Assembly: GCF_009831655.1 (NCBI RefSeq)
Contig: NZ_WRPA01000011.1
Location: 62,001 to 126,000 of the forward strand
Source: Shewanella insulae
GTDB lineage: Bacteria; Pseudomonadota; Gammaproteobacteria; Enterobacterales; Shewanellaceae
DNA: 64,000 nucleotides
Reading direction: 5' to 3'
The notes under the pieces were generated by a model. That model was not told where the DNA came from. It did no database searches and was given only the letters and a program-made list of their open reading frames with translations. The position numbers were made by a program, and so were the translations under genes. Shown in pieces: positions 16,290 to 25,121 of the stretch; position 1 is the stretch's first letter, and every line of letters begins with the position of its first letter.

Positions 16290-16535
16290 ATGACTAACAA
16301 AAAGCAAAGTTCATCGCAAATGGCTTCATTGGCTTCATCTGTTTTGACGAGCAATGGTTCTTCTCAGATTCAGAAAGCCTTAGCAGGTTCAGTACTAAGT
16401 CAATCCAGCACATCACATCAAACCGGTGCAGAAATGGAAAGTGTTGCTTCGGCAGTGTTACAAAGCGACAAATACAATGATGTTACCAAATCTTTAGCAG
16501 CTTCTGTATTGTCACAGTCCAACAAAAAGCGTTAG
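16290..16535 (+). CDS. Small two-repeat protein at the end of the CBASS operon (81 aa)
   Basis: The ATG at 16290 has AGGAG six bases upstream; a GTG at 16272 is in frame but overlaps that ribosome site. The protein consists of two copies of a 35-40-residue Ser/Ala-rich helical unit: MASLASSVLTSN with ALAGSVLSQS, then MESVASAVLQSD with SLAASVLSQS. There is no Cys, no membrane segment and no signal peptide. Similar small proteins with a terminal SVLSQ-type block occur in other bacteria as I recall, with no known role. It is 27 bases after the effector gene and probably in the same transcript. It may be a regulatory or scaffolding accessory. Confidence 0.75.
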   Translation: MTNKKQSSSQMASLASSVLTSNGSSQIQKALAGSVLSQSSTSHQTGAEMESVASAVLQSDKYNDVTKSLAASVLSQSNKKR

Positions 16536-16568
16536 CAAAGTCGGGGCTGTGCAGAAAAAGTGGTTCAA

Positions 16569-16596
16569 TTATCCATCAACTAAGTGTGATGGATAA
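16569..16596 (+). terminator. Hairpin after the CBASS operon
   Basis: TTATCCATCA and TGATGGATAA form a 10-bp perfect stem with an 8-base loop, 33 bases after the last CBASS gene. There is no T run directly after it, so it may act as a transcript-stabilising hairpin or a weak terminator. Confidence 0.45.
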
Positions 16597-16665
16597 ATGC
16601 TCTAGCTTGGAAAGGGGCGAAACGTTTTAAGTGTTAAAAACTGAAAATAGTACATCTAAAAAAGT

Positions 16666-16716
16666 ATGGTACTAGAGTTAAATCTAGTTACATCAGCAAC
16701 CTAGACAAATTAGTAC
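16666..16716. repeat. Right island end motifs
   Basis: ATGGTACTA (16666-16674) is the inverse of TAGTACCAT at the left end. ATTAGTAC (16709-16716) is a direct copy of the left-end motif, and a further TAGTACAT lies near 16649. They sit 24-90 bases inside the right border and are candidate recombinase sites. Confidence 0.45.
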
Positions 16717-16739
16717 ACTCAGAATAGAACTAATTCATT

Positions 16740-16880
16740 GTCGGCGTTTTCGCTACGGTCGCCCTGGGCCGCCGCCTCCTGCACCTTCTTGGTGATCTCG
16801 GGGCGGTACTCTTTCCATAAATACTTAAGCTCTCTGTCGAGCGCTTGCCACCCTTCGCGGGTGATCAACATGGCTTTCAT
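16740..16880 (-). pseudogene. greB: 5' fragment of resident greB
   Basis: This holds the first 47 codons of the chromosomal GreB (MKAMLITREGWQALDREL to GDRSENAD), with a GAGAGAAAG ribosome site before the ATG at 16880. Translation continues into the island for six foreign codons (NELVLF) and stops at 16719. The acidic tip is retained but the rest of the coiled coil and the C-terminal domain are at 1387-1728. The orientation, divergent from ompR, is the normal gammaproteobacterial arrangement. Confidence 0.93.
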
Positions 16881-17285
16881 CTTTCTCTCGTCATGACTCA
16901 AGATGATGGCAGGCAGCGCCCGCACATCGAACGGTTTTCGCCAGATAATACCCAGTGCAGCCGTTGAAAAACAATAGTTCCGTGGCTCGACCTTGGCGAA
17001 GCAGTAAAACTAGCCGTCGCCCAACCAGTCGCCGTCTGGTAGTTTCAATTTGGTTACAATTTCCTAAGCTAGGCTCTAGCAAGGTATAATTTCAATTAAT
17101 ATCAGAATGTTACAAATGTTTTCTTTCGACACTAGTAAATTTTACTCCCGCCTCAATATGAAATCTCGCTAGGCTTTTAAATAGCAAAGCGGCTATATTA
17201 AGCAGGCACATAAGATTAATATTGAAATTCAGCCAGTTGAGCGGTAAACCTTGAGTCGATCGCACTGAAATAAGGGATAGAGAGC
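16881..17285. other. greB-ompR divergent intergenic region
   Basis: A 405-base AT-rich region between the greB start and ompR. It must contain both promoters. No gene and no clear hairpin or operator that I can support. Confidence 0.5.
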
Positions 17286-18011
17286 ATGGGACAAGAAACC
17301 TCTAAAATTCTCGTTGTCGATGATGATATGCGCCTAAGAGCCCTGCTAGAGCGTTACCTGATGGAACAGGGTTACCAGGTCAGGAGCGCAGCCAATGCCG
17401 AGCAGATGGACAGACTGCTGGAGCGGGAGAACTTCCACCTGCTGGTGCTGGATCTTATGCTGCCTGGCGAAGATGGCCTCTCTATCTGTCGTCGCCTGCG
17501 CCAAAATGGCAATACGATTCCCATCGTGATGCTGACCGCCAAGGGCGACGAGGTGGACCGCATCATAGGCCTTGAGCTGGGCGCCGACGATTACCTGCCC
17601 AAACCTTTCAACCCCAGAGAACTCCTGGCCCGTATCAAGGCGGTCATGCGCCGCCAAGCCCCCGAGGTCCCAGGAGCGCCGACCCAACAGGAAGAGGAGA
17701 TCACCTTCGGTGAATTTACCCTTAACCTGGCCACCCGTGAGATGTACCACGGTGACGAAGCCATCTCCCTCACCAGCGGCGAATTTGCCGTGCTCAAGGT
17801 GTTGGTGAGTCATCCCAGAGAGCCGCTGTCACGGGACAAGCTGATGAACCTGGCCCGAGGCCGTGACTACTCGGCGCTGGAGCGCTCCATCGACGTGCAG
17901 GTATCACGCCTGCGCCGTCTGATCGAGAAAGACGCCGCCAACCCAAGATATATCCAGACCGTTTGGGGCCTGGGCTATGTGTTTGTGCCCGACGGTGCCG
18001 CGCGGCGTTAG
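17286..18011 (+). CDS. ompR: Osmolarity response regulator OmpR
   Basis: A 241-residue response regulator with a receiver domain (VVDDD acidic pocket, phospho-acceptor D56 in LVLDLMLPGEDG, switch Thr in MLTAKG, Lys in DYLPKPFNPREL). A winged-helix DNA-binding domain follows (SLTSGEFAVLKVL, RSIDVQVSRLRRLIE, VWGLGYVFVPDG). It is very close to enterobacterial OmpR. It is phosphorylated by EnvZ, whose gene starts 21 bases downstream, and controls porin and envelope genes. Its place next to greB confirms the ancestral locus. Confidence 0.96.
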   Translation: MGQETSKILVVDDDMRLRALLERYLMEQGYQVRSAANAEQMDRLLERENFHLLVLDLMLPGEDGLSICRRLRQNGNTIPIVMLTAKGDEVDRIIGLELGADDYLPKPFNPRELLARIKAVMRRQAPEVPGAPTQQEEEITFGEFTLNLATREMYHGDEAISLTSGEFAVLKVLVSHPREPLSRDKLMNLARGRDYSALERSIDVQVSRLRRLIEKDAANPRYIQTVWGLGYVFVPDGAARR

Positions 18012-18032
18012 CCCTAGGCATCGTCCCCAATA

Positions 18033-19343
18033 ATGAGCTGGTTTAAACGCTTTCTGCCCCGTAGCGCCTTCAGTCAGACCGTACTGCTGATAGGCTCGCT
18101 GCTGCTGGTGAATCAGCTGGTCTCCTATCTTTCGGTGGCCGTCTACTTTATTCAGCCCACCTACCAGCAGATCAACCAGCTGATCGCCCGTCAGGTCAAC
18201 CTGCTGTTCGTCGACGGTATAGATATCGGCCGCGAACACCTCTCCATGGTCGATGCCCTCAACGCCAAGGTGCGCGACGACAGCATGGAGATCTACAATC
18301 TTAAGCAGGCCAGAGAGGCCGGGGTGGATCGCGCCGCCTACTACAGCTTGCTATCGGCACAGATGTCGGAGCACCTGGGTGGCAAGGCCGAGGTGCGTAT
18401 CGCCCAGGGCCAGGAGTTCGAGATCTGGATCCGCCCGCCCCAGGCGCCGTCTGTGTGGATCAAGGTGCCCCTGACCGGCTTCAACGAATTTGGCCTCTCA
18501 CCCCTCACTCTGTATCTCATGGTGATCGGTGCCCTGAGTGTCGCCGGCGGTTGGTGGTTTGCCCGTAAGCAGAACAAGCCACTCAAGCGTCTGCAGAAGG
18601 CGGCCATCGCCGTCTCCCGTGGCGACTATCCCGCGCCTCTGCCACCGAGCGGATCCACAGAGATCATCGAGGTAACCAACGCCTTCAATCAGATGTCCCG
18701 CAGCATGCAGCAGTTGGAGCAGGACAGAGCCTTGCTGATGGCGGGGATCTCCCACGACCTGCGCACGCCGCTGACTCGAATCCGTCTCGCCTCCGAGATG
18801 ATGGTGGAGGAGGATGAGTACCTCAAAGAGGGAATCGTGCATGACATCGAGGATATGGATGCCATCATCAACCAGTTTATCGCCTACATACGTCAGGATC
18901 AGGAAGCCAACCGCGAGCAGGCACAGATAAACGAGCTGCTGCAGGGTATCGCCCAGGCCGAGTCCAATCGTGATGGCGAGATTGTGCTTGCCCTGAGCGA
19001 GTGTCCAGAGGTCCCTATGCAGGCGGTGGCGGTCAAACGTATCATCAGTAACCTGGTGGAAAACGCCTTCCGCTACGGCAACGGCTGGGTAAGGCTGAGT
19101 TCCAGCTTCGACGGCCGCTGGGTCGGCTTCGGTGTCGAAGACAATGGCCCAGGCATCCCTAGCGATCAGATCCCCAAGCTGTTCCAGCCCTTTACCCAGG
19201 GCGATAGTGCCCGTGGTAGCGTCGGCTCCGGCCTGGGACTGGCGATCATCAAGCGTATCGTCGATCGCCATCAAGGACGTGTAGTGCTCACCAATAGGCC
19301 CGAAGGCGGTCTGCATGCCCAGGTGTGGTTGCCGTTGGAATAG
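18033..19343 (+). CDS. envZ: Osmosensor histidine kinase EnvZ
   Basis: A 436-residue inner-membrane sensor kinase. TM1 is about residues 17-40, a periplasmic domain follows, and TM2 is about 156-176. The HAMP linker leads to the DHp helix with phospho-accepting H241 in [17 protein letters not shown]. The ATP-binding domain has the N box ([12 protein letters not shown]), G1 (VEDNGPGIP) and G2 (GSGLGLAI). It phosphorylates and dephosphorylates OmpR. The gene is 21 bases after ompR in one operon. Confidence 0.95.
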   Translation: MSWFKRFLPRSAFSQTVLLIGSLLLVNQLVSYLSVAVYFIQPTYQQINQLIARQVNLLFVDGIDIGREHLSMVDALNAKVRDDSMEIYNLKQAREAGVDRAAYYSLLSAQMSEHLGGKAEVRIAQGQEFEIWIRPPQAPSVWIKVPLTGFNEFGLSPLTLYLMVIGALSVAGGWWFARKQNKPLKRLQKAAIAVSRGDYPAPLPPSGSTEIIEVTNAFNQMSRSMQQLEQDRALLMAGISHDLRTPLTRIRLASEMMVEEDEYLKEGIVHDIEDMDAIINQFIAYIRQDQEANREQAQINELLQGIAQAESNRDGEIVLALSECPEVPMQAVAVKRIISNLVENAFRYGNGWVRLSSSFDGRWVGFGVEDNGPGIPSDQIPKLFQPFTQGDSARGSVGSGLGLAIIKRIVDRHQGRVVLTNRPEGGLHAQVWLPLE

Positions 19344-19489
19344 TTGCCCCTCTCCCCCTAAATCTTTAGCAATAGCTCCCTCGCTTCTCATCGTCAGGTG
19401 TAGTACCTAAGTGCCACATCTAAGTGCCGTGTCATTAATTTGCAATGTTTACGTCATATTCTGGCGCAAACTGTCATTGGCGCTTGATC

Positions 19490-21451
19490 ATGAAAATTTC
19501 CACCCTCTCTCTCTGGGCCTCTGCCACCCTGTTACTGCTGGCCGCACTCTTGGCCGGTGTCGTCGTATGGAGCAACCAGGAACGTGCCCAGATAGAGCAG
19601 AAACATCAGATGCTGGCCGACCTGCAGCAGCAATTTCTGGTCGAGGTGCGTCGCCAACTGGAAAGCTATCTGAGCACGGGCAACAGCCAGCAACTCAATG
19701 ACGCCAAACAACAGCTCAAGACCATAGCCGCCAGCCTGGATCAGTTCTCCCACGAGGAGGCCGCGCGGTTAAAAGGGGCTATATCGGCTTTTATTAAAGA
19801 CTTGGACACCCAATACCGCGCCGCGGGTAAGCTGGCCGGCAACCCCCGTCAGCTGCTGGCCCACGCCGAGAGCGAGATGCTCTCCTACAACCAGCGCCTG
19901 GCCGAATATGCCGACAAGGGCCTAGCTGAACACCCTAAGCTGGCCAAGGAATACCTACATCTGACCCAGAGTCTACCGCCCTTGGTATATCAGCTGTCGC
20001 AGCTGACCCAGGACTATCTAATCGGCAAAGATCAGCGCCTCAAGTCCCTGCTGGCGACTCAAATCCAGGCCCTGACCGACTGGCACGATCAACTGGCCAA
20101 ACTGCCACTACTCGGCCTGTATAAAACTCAGGAGGCGGACGAGTTTGCCTTGGGCGATGACGAGCCTGAACAGATAGAGATAGGCGAGAGCGACTACAGC
20201 GAGCTGCTATCCCTCAGCCAGCGCTACGGCAAGGAAGTGAGCAACACCCACCAGATGCTGACGGCCAACCAAGCCGCCCAGGAAGCCATGATGGCCGCCA
20301 TCGTTAAGATTGAAGATCAGCTGCTACAACTTGGTCAGGCGCAGCAGGCACAAAACCTGCACCTCAAGCAGCAGCTACAGACCCTGCTCTACGGCGTAGT
20401 CTCAGTGCTAGCGGTGTTTGCCCTTGTCTACCTCTTGTTACAGCAACGCCGGGTGGTCAAGCCCCTCAGGCACCTGAATCAGGCCTTCATGCGTCTGAGC
20501 GAGTCCAACAACCGCGAACGCCTTACTATAGCCCGTCGCTGCGAGACCGGGCAGATTGCCGGTCACTTCAATCAACTGCTGGACAGGTTCGAGGCGGAAG
20601 ATGCCGCCCAGCGGGTCAAGATAGGCCAGATCTCCACCTCGCTGTCACAGCTGGTGCACCGCATTGGCGAGCTGACCCAGGGCACAGAGACCACACTAGG
20701 CATAGTCGACACGGCGCAGAACCAGACCGAACAGGTGCGCGCCATCGCCCGTGAGGTAAGCGAACTCTCCAGCCAGGTCGAGCAACATGCCCAGCAGACC
20801 CATAGCCAGATGCTCGCCAGTCAGGAGGAGGTGCAGGCCTTCATGAGCGCCGCCGACGAGACCCAGCAGGCGGTGAACCACTGTCACCTGTCTCTGGACA
20901 GCCTTTCTACCTCGGTCAACGACGTCTCCACCATATTGGATGTGATCGGCAATATCGCCGAGCAGACCAACCTGCTGGCACTCAACGCCGCCATCGAGGC
21001 CGCCCGCGCCGGCGAGCAGGGACGCGGCTTCGCCGTGGTCGCCGACGAGGTGCGTAACCTGTCCCAACGCACTCAGGAATCCTTGCAGCAAGTGGTGACC
21101 ATATTGAGCCGTCTCACCGAGGCCAACCAACAACTGACCCTGAGCGTAGAGGGAATAGCGAGCACCAGCCAGAAGCAGGCCCAGGGAGCACAGACTCTCT
21201 GGCAGGTCACCCAGACGGTGCAGCAGCAGTCTCAGGAGATGACTGAGACCGCCAAGCAGGGCACCCGCTTCAGCGTCGATCAGGCCAGCCACCTGGACAG
21301 CCTGTCACAAGCAATGGACTCGCTGAAACAACACGCCATGGCCGCCGCCAGTCAGAGCGAGGTGATCGCCGATGAGGTCGCTCAAGGGGTCGCCGACATC
21401 GAAGCCAGCCTCGGCATCGACGGACAGCCATCTCTCGAGAGCGCCGCCTAA
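19490..21451 (+). CDS. Methyl-accepting chemotaxis protein
   Basis: The start chosen ([11 protein letters not shown]) puts the first membrane helix at residues 8-28; a frame open further upstream has no signal-like start. A large helical periplasmic sensing region (about 30-290) is followed by TM2 (about 310-330), a HAMP domain and the cytoplasmic signalling coiled coil. The highly conserved hairpin tip is present ([20 protein letters not shown], then [18 protein letters not shown]). It should signal through CheA/CheW to the flagellar motor. The ligand is unknown. It stands alone between envZ and an outer-membrane gene. Confidence 0.93.
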   Translation: MKISTLSLWASATLLLLAALLAGVVVWSNQERAQIEQKHQMLADLQQQFLVEVRRQLESYLSTGNSQQLNDAKQQLKTIAASLDQFSHEEAARLKGAISAFIKDLDTQYRAAGKLAGNPRQLLAHAESEMLSYNQRLAEYADKGLAEHPKLAKEYLHLTQSLPPLVYQLSQLTQDYLIGKDQRLKSLLATQIQALTDWHDQLAKLPLLGLYKTQEADEFALGDDEPEQIEIGESDYSELLSLSQRYGKEVSNTHQMLTANQAAQEAMMAAIVKIEDQLLQLGQAQQAQNLHLKQQLQTLLYGVVSVLAVFALVYLLLQQRRVVKPLRHLNQAFMRLSESNNRERLTIARRCETGQIAGHFNQLLDRFEAEDAAQRVKIGQISTSLSQLVHRIGELTQGTETTLGIVDTAQNQTEQVRAIAREVSELSSQVEQHAQQTHSQMLASQEEVQAFMSAADETQQAVNHCHLSLDSLSTSVNDVSTILDVIGNIAEQTNLLALNAAIEAARAGEQGRGFAVVADEVRNLSQRTQESLQQVVTILSRLTEANQQLTLSVEGIASTSQKQAQGAQTLWQVTQTVQQQSQEMTETAKQGTRFSVDQASHLDSLSQAMDSLKQHAMAAASQSEVIADEVAQGVADIEASLGIDGQPSLESAA

Positions 21452-21555
21452 CATAGAGACTCGGGAGCAAACTGGAACCTGGCTAGCAGAAAAATTAGCC
21501 ATCTTGTGCTAAGGTGCGCCGCATCATAACGGATGATGAACCATAGAGGCGCCTC

Positions 21556-22401
21556 ATGAAGACAACACTCGCACTCGGCTTAGCCGGCCTAATGAGCTTT
21601 TCCGCATTCGCAGACTCAGACAACTCACCCTACGCCATGTCGCTCATTGCTGGCCTGGAGTCATACCCTGACTCAGAGTTCAGCTCTATGTCCCGCGGCG
21701 GTGGCCTGTCGTTTATCTGGGATGACCTGCGCTATAACAATGTCTACCAACTGGATACCAACTACTTTCGGGTGCGCGGAACCTACTACTACGAACGCGA
21801 CTCGGAAAAGTACGATGAAGACAGGTTCCGTAACTCCATGGATCTGCGCTTTAACTACCAGCGTCCCTTCGCCACCCTGGGCGCACACCAAGACTATCTA
21901 CTCAGTTTTCACGGCCGCTACGAGGGGCATTACAACAGCCAGCAACTGGAAGAATTTGAACAGCTGGCCGTCGCCGGTCTGTCGCTCAATCGCCGCTTTA
22001 GCGACGTCAACCACTATGATCTCGGCCTGACACTCGGATTGGGCTACAGCGAAGAAGAGAAAGACGACGACTGGCCGCGAGAAGAGATGGGCCGTGGTGA
22101 GGAAGACCTTAACCGTGCCGGATTTGGCTACTTCTTCGAGTGGAGCAACAAGTACACCTTTGCCCACTCGGGCTTGCAGCTGGGTGCCAAGTGGAGCCGC
22201 TTCGACGGCCAGTGGGGCTATGACGGCGACAAGTTCTACACCATGGACAGGCTTACCCTGGAGGTTGTCACCCCACTCGCCAATCAGAACAACCTGCTGC
22301 ACTTCATGACCCAATATATCAGCCGCGATTACGAGGTCGATCTGCTGGGCTTCGAAGACACCCTTTATCGTGTGGCCGTGGAGTATGTACACTACTTCTA
22401 A
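21556..22401 (+). CDS. Outer-membrane beta-barrel protein (281 aa), family not identified
   Basis: A cleavable signal peptide (MKTTLALGLAGLMSFSAFA, then DSDNS) is followed by about 260 residues of alternating amphipathic strands rich in Tyr, Asp and Arg (WDDLRYNNVYQLDTNYF, RVRGTYYYERD, VAVEYVHYF). The chain ends in an aromatic Phe, the usual recognition signal for the BAM complex. It is probably a small barrel or a surface-structure protein. I do not recognise a named family. It is monocistronic, with a strong shared terminator behind it. Confidence 0.8.
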   Translation: MKTTLALGLAGLMSFSAFADSDNSPYAMSLIAGLESYPDSEFSSMSRGGGLSFIWDDLRYNNVYQLDTNYFRVRGTYYYERDSEKYDEDRFRNSMDLRFNYQRPFATLGAHQDYLLSFHGRYEGHYNSQQLEEFEQLAVAGLSLNRRFSDVNHYDLGLTLGLGYSEEEKDDDWPREEMGRGEEDLNRAGFGYFFEWSNKYTFAHSGLQLGAKWSRFDGQWGYDGDKFYTMDRLTLEVVTPLANQNNLLHFMTQYISRDYEVDLLGFEDTLYRVAVEYVHYF

Positions 22402-22426
22402 GAGATTAATCTCGAACAATGACCAC

Positions 22427-22456
22427 AAAAAAAGGGCGCCTTAGGCGCCCTTTTTT
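22427..22456. terminator. Bidirectional intrinsic terminator
   Basis: AAAAAAAGGGCGCC, then TTA-type loop bases and GGCGCCCTTTTTT, form a perfect GC-rich hairpin with A and T tracts on both sides. It lies between convergent genes and should serve both. Confidence 0.95.
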
Positions 22457-22467
22457 CATCTTGCAAA

Positions 22468-22941
22468 TTATAACGCCGCCAAGACCACCTCAGCCTTGCT
22501 CACCTCGAAGCTCTTAGGCGCCTCGACATTCAGCAGGGAGACCACACCGTTATCGATCACCATGGCGTAACGCTGGGAGCGGATGCCACCAAAACCTGCG
22601 GTGTCCATCTCCAGGCCCAATGCCTTGGTAAAGCTGGCGTCACCATCGGCCAACATCATCAGCTCGCTGGCATTTTGCGCCTCGCCCCAAGCCTTCATCA
22701 CGAAGGCATCGTTAACCGATACACAGGCGATAATATCCACCCCCTTGGCCTTAAACTGATCTGCCAACACTACATAGCCGGGCAGATGCGCCTCGGAGCA
22801 GGTCGGGGTAAAGGCGCCGGGTACGGCAAACAGCACCACCTTCTTGTTGGCAAACAGTTCGTTCACGTCATGGTTGACCATGCCGTTCTCGGTTAACTCA
22901 CCTAGGGTCGCGGCGGGTAATGATTGTCCTTGGGCTATCAT
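22468..22941 (-). CDS. Peroxiredoxin of the Prx5 type
   Basis: A 157-residue thioredoxin-fold peroxidase. The peroxidatic Cys is C48 in VPGAFTPTCSEAHLPGY, with the characteristic Thr two residues before it. The substrate-binding Arg lies in GGIRSQRYAMVIDNG. It reduces H2O2 and organic hydroperoxides in the cytoplasm with electrons from thioredoxin or glutaredoxin. It lacks a fused glutaredoxin domain. It is convergent with the upstream outer-membrane gene across the shared terminator. Confidence 0.93.
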   Translation of the reverse strand: MIAQGQSLPAATLGELTENGMVNHDVNELFANKKVVLFAVPGAFTPTCSEAHLPGYVVLADQFKAKGVDIIACVSVNDAFVMKAWGEAQNASELMMLADGDASFTKALGLEMDTAGFGGIRSQRYAMVIDNGVVSLLNVEAPKSFEVSKAEVVLAAL

Positions 22942-23061
22942 GGGGAAATCCTTATTAGTTAAATAATCTTGTTGGCGAATATTCGCTGACTTATATTCAC
23001 GAACTTATGCTCAGTTTACACAAGCATAGCCCTTATTCGCGGTGACAAACACAGACGAACC

Positions 23062-23622
23062 TTAGGGTTTCTCTACCCTCTCCTCGCCCGAGGTTTTAGC
23101 GGAGAGACGAATCCGTCGATAGGCGCCGCGGCAACAACGACCACAACCGTGTAGCGTCAGCTCGCACAGCATAGCAAACAGCAGACCAAACAGCAGGCCG
23201 AAGGCGATGGCACGGCCATCGAGTAAGATGCTGTGGCTGAAGTGCTGCCACACTTGCTGGCGGATCTCAGGCAGAGGTGCCAGCACAAGCCTGTCGAATC
23301 CGCCGTAGCCAGATTGATTGAACTCAGTTAGCGCCTCTGACAGCAGTCGATATCTATGGTAAATCGCCTCGATGCTCTCGCCACCGGCGTTGAATACGGC
23401 ATCGGGGTTCTGCTTATAGTGAGCGATGAGCCTGTCGATATCACCGCCGAAGAAACGGTCGGCGTCACGCTGAAACTCGGCCAGACTCTGCTTAGCCTCT
23501 TGAGTATGGGCGGTAAGCGCCTTGCCATACTGATCCACAAAGGCCGGCACCTGCACACCTAACAGCACGCCGCAGACAAACAACAAGAGTCTCAAGTAAT
23601 CCATCAAGCGTCTTAGCATCAA
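23062..23622 (-). CDS. DUF2937 family membrane protein
   Basis: A 186-residue protein with an N-terminal membrane segment (about 8-30, LRLLLFVCGVLLGVQVPAFV), a helical, charged periplasmic region with a conserved-looking QYGKALTAH, and a second hydrophobic segment (about 135-160, AIAFGLLFGLLFAMLCEL). A basic Cys-rich tail (CGRCCRGAYRR) follows. The layout matches the DUF2937 family, which has no known function. It lies 29 bases before the end of the DUF7661-like gene, which is transcribed just ahead of it, so the two may form an operon. Confidence 0.8.
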   Translation of the reverse strand: MMLRRLMDYLRLLLFVCGVLLGVQVPAFVDQYGKALTAHTQEAKQSLAEFQRDADRFFGGDIDRLIAHYKQNPDAVFNAGGESIEAIYHRYRLLSEALTEFNQSGYGGFDRLVLAPLPEIRQQVWQHFSHSILLDGRAIAFGLLFGLLFAMLCELTLHGCGRCCRGAYRRIRLSAKTSGEERVEKP

Positions 23623-23651
23623 TCCAACCTTTGCCTCTCAATTAACAGACA

Positions 23652-23867
23652 TTAGCTCTCTATCACCACGCTAGGATGCTGCTCGCTGGCATGCTCATGA
23701 TAGATATCATCCAGAAAACCAGGTAGCTCATCCTCGGTCAGCTCGGGTGGGATCACCACATCATAGACGCGGGCACGCATCCCGGTTTGCGATTCATTAA
23801 ACAGCTGCCACTCACCGCCCACGCGCCGCACCGACATAGATCTGCCAAACACATTAATCCTTATCAT
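23652..23867 (-). CDS. Small DUF7661-like protein (71 aa)
   Basis: The start at 23867 is favoured by a GGGAGAGAG ribosome site; an upstream in-frame start at 23888 has none. The product begins MIRINVFGRSMSVRR and has a short beta-rich body (EWQLFNESQ, VYDVVIPPELTEDELP) with an acidic tail. It is soluble and has no catalytic motif. I associate it with the DUF7661 family from memory. It is the first gene of a probable pair with the DUF2937 gene. Confidence 0.72.
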   Translation of the reverse strand: MIRINVFGRSMSVRRVGGEWQLFNESQTGMRARVYDVVIPPELTEDELPGFLDDIYHEHASEQHPSVVIES

Positions 23868-24002
23868 TGCTCTCTCCCAAGACACCACTAAATAAGCAAG
23901 CTAACACTCGCCGCCGGGCATAACAATAGCCGCCTCATTAAAGGTCATTCATATGAAAATATGCAGATTAAAGGCGGAGAGGCTCTTAGTGATAAACGGT
24001 AA

Positions 24003-24818
24003 TCAGGGAGCAACTTTCCCACCTAGCCTCGCTGTGAAACGCGCCCAGAGCCTGGCCAAAGCACCGCTCTTTTCCAGGCGATCTATCCCCTGATTAAAGT
24101 CTTCGACCAGCGCCTGAGCATGGGGACTGCGACGGGACACCAGCATGTAGAAAGGTACCTTAGCCCCCCCAGCCATTGGCAAGATGGCGAGCTTAGCCGA
24201 CAGGGTCTCCTGCCCCTCCAGGCGCAAGATGGCATTGAAGACCTCCCGATTAATCAGAAAGAACTCGCAGCGGCGCTTGAGCAGTAGGTCGCTAAATTGA
24301 AATATCTCGTTGCTGCGGGCGATGTCGAGATCGTCCGGTTGGCCATAGTAGGCGTAGTTAAAACCCCTTATGCCACAGACGCGTCCCAGAGAATCCAGTC
24401 GCTTGGGAATTCCATCTTCGGCTAATAAAGGAAAGCGTTCTGTCAGGAAGGCCACGGACGGACTCAGATAGAAATAAGGCCGTGACAATAGGAAAGTTGC
24501 CCGGCGCTCAGCGTTGGCCGATGCGGCCATGGCGGCATCGAGGCGCCCCTGCTCCACCTCCAACAAACAACGGGGCCAAGGTGCAGCGACCAGATTTACT
24601 TGCCAGTCTGATGAGGCTAGTACTCTCCGTAACAACTCAATATCAAAACCGGCATTCACAGTGGTTTTTTGACCGTCGAGGCGGATGAAGTAGTTTAATG
24701 GTGGATACTCAGTCTCATCGATACAGATGCGAATCGCCTTAACACCTACCTCTAGGTGCGTCGCCACACAGGGCTGCCAGGCAAACAGCAGTAACAACAG
24801 AAAGAGTTTCGAGTTCAT
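24003..24818 (-). CDS. Periplasmic solute-binding protein, SBP family 3-like
   Basis: With the ATG at 24818 the protein starts with a signal peptide (MNSKLFLLLLLFAWQPCVA). The mature domain has the amino-acid-binding fold: IRICIDETEYPPLNYF, NAGFDIELLRRVLA, GRLDAAMAASANAERR, RPYFYLSPSVAF, and a lobe hinge region. No ABC permease or ATPase gene is next to it, so it may be an orphan binding protein of the kind common in Shewanella and Vibrio. The ligand is unknown. Longer in-frame starts would bury the signal peptide. Confidence 0.82.
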   Translation of the reverse strand: MNSKLFLLLLLFAWQPCVATHLEVGVKAIRICIDETEYPPLNYFIRLDGQKTTVNAGFDIELLRRVLASSDWQVNLVAAPWPRCLLEVEQGRLDAAMAASANAERRATFLLSRPYFYLSPSVAFLTERFPLLAEDGIPKRLDSLGRVCGIRGFNYAYYGQPDDLDIARSNEIFQFSDLLLKRRCEFFLINREVFNAILRLEGQETLSAKLAILPMAGGAKVPFYMLVSRRSPHAQALVEDFNQGIDRLEKSGALARLWARFTARLGGKVAP

Positions 24819-25073
24819 AGAGAGGCCAATAAGAAATATTCTTATAGAGTATAGGCGAGTTATCTTATCCAACGCATTGGACGTCGCCTTAGCCATACTC
24901 ATAGTATGACTAAGATGTCACAAAAAAGTAGTATAAACGACTTCAAGGAAATGTCTTTATCCCCATAAGCCATCGTGTGGTGGCCATAAAGCAGAAAATT
25001 TCCCCAATTAATCCACGTAGAAAAAGCCCACAGAAACTCCCAGTTCTAGCCCAAATACGGTTTCCACAGGCAC

Positions 25074-25108
25074 AAAAAAGCAGGCAACCCAGGCCGCCTG
25101 CTTATTTA
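25074..25108 (-). terminator. Intrinsic terminator of the DUF1501/LamG-cytochrome cluster
   Basis: On the minus strand AGCAGGCGG, a short loop and TTGCCTGCTTTTTT form a GC-rich stem ending in a T tract, 14 bases after the DUF1501 stop codon. It closes the whole minus-strand cluster 25122-40401. Confidence 0.88.
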
Positions 25109-25121
25109 TCCACTCAACAAA

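Larger units (their letters stand above)
1729..16739. mobile_element. 15-kb gamma-mobile-trio (GMT) genomic island inserted in greB
   Basis: The two greB fragments define the borders: the chromosome stops at 1728 (codon TAC) and resumes at 16740 (codon GAC), and removing the insert restores the frame without loss or gain. Everything between is more AT-rich than the flanks. The left end encodes two tyrosine recombinases and a third small protein in the order expected for a GMT module. Cargo is a second greB, an integron relic with three cassettes, an XRE-helicase module and a CBASS operon. No target duplication longer than one or two bases is apparent, as in Tn554-type three-gene transposition units. 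The exact crossover point within a few bases is uncertain. Confidence 0.9.

Noticed and set aside
17346..21502. Minus-strand frames opposite ompR, envZ and the chemotaxis receptor
   Set aside because: They are shadows of well-supported plus-strand genes.
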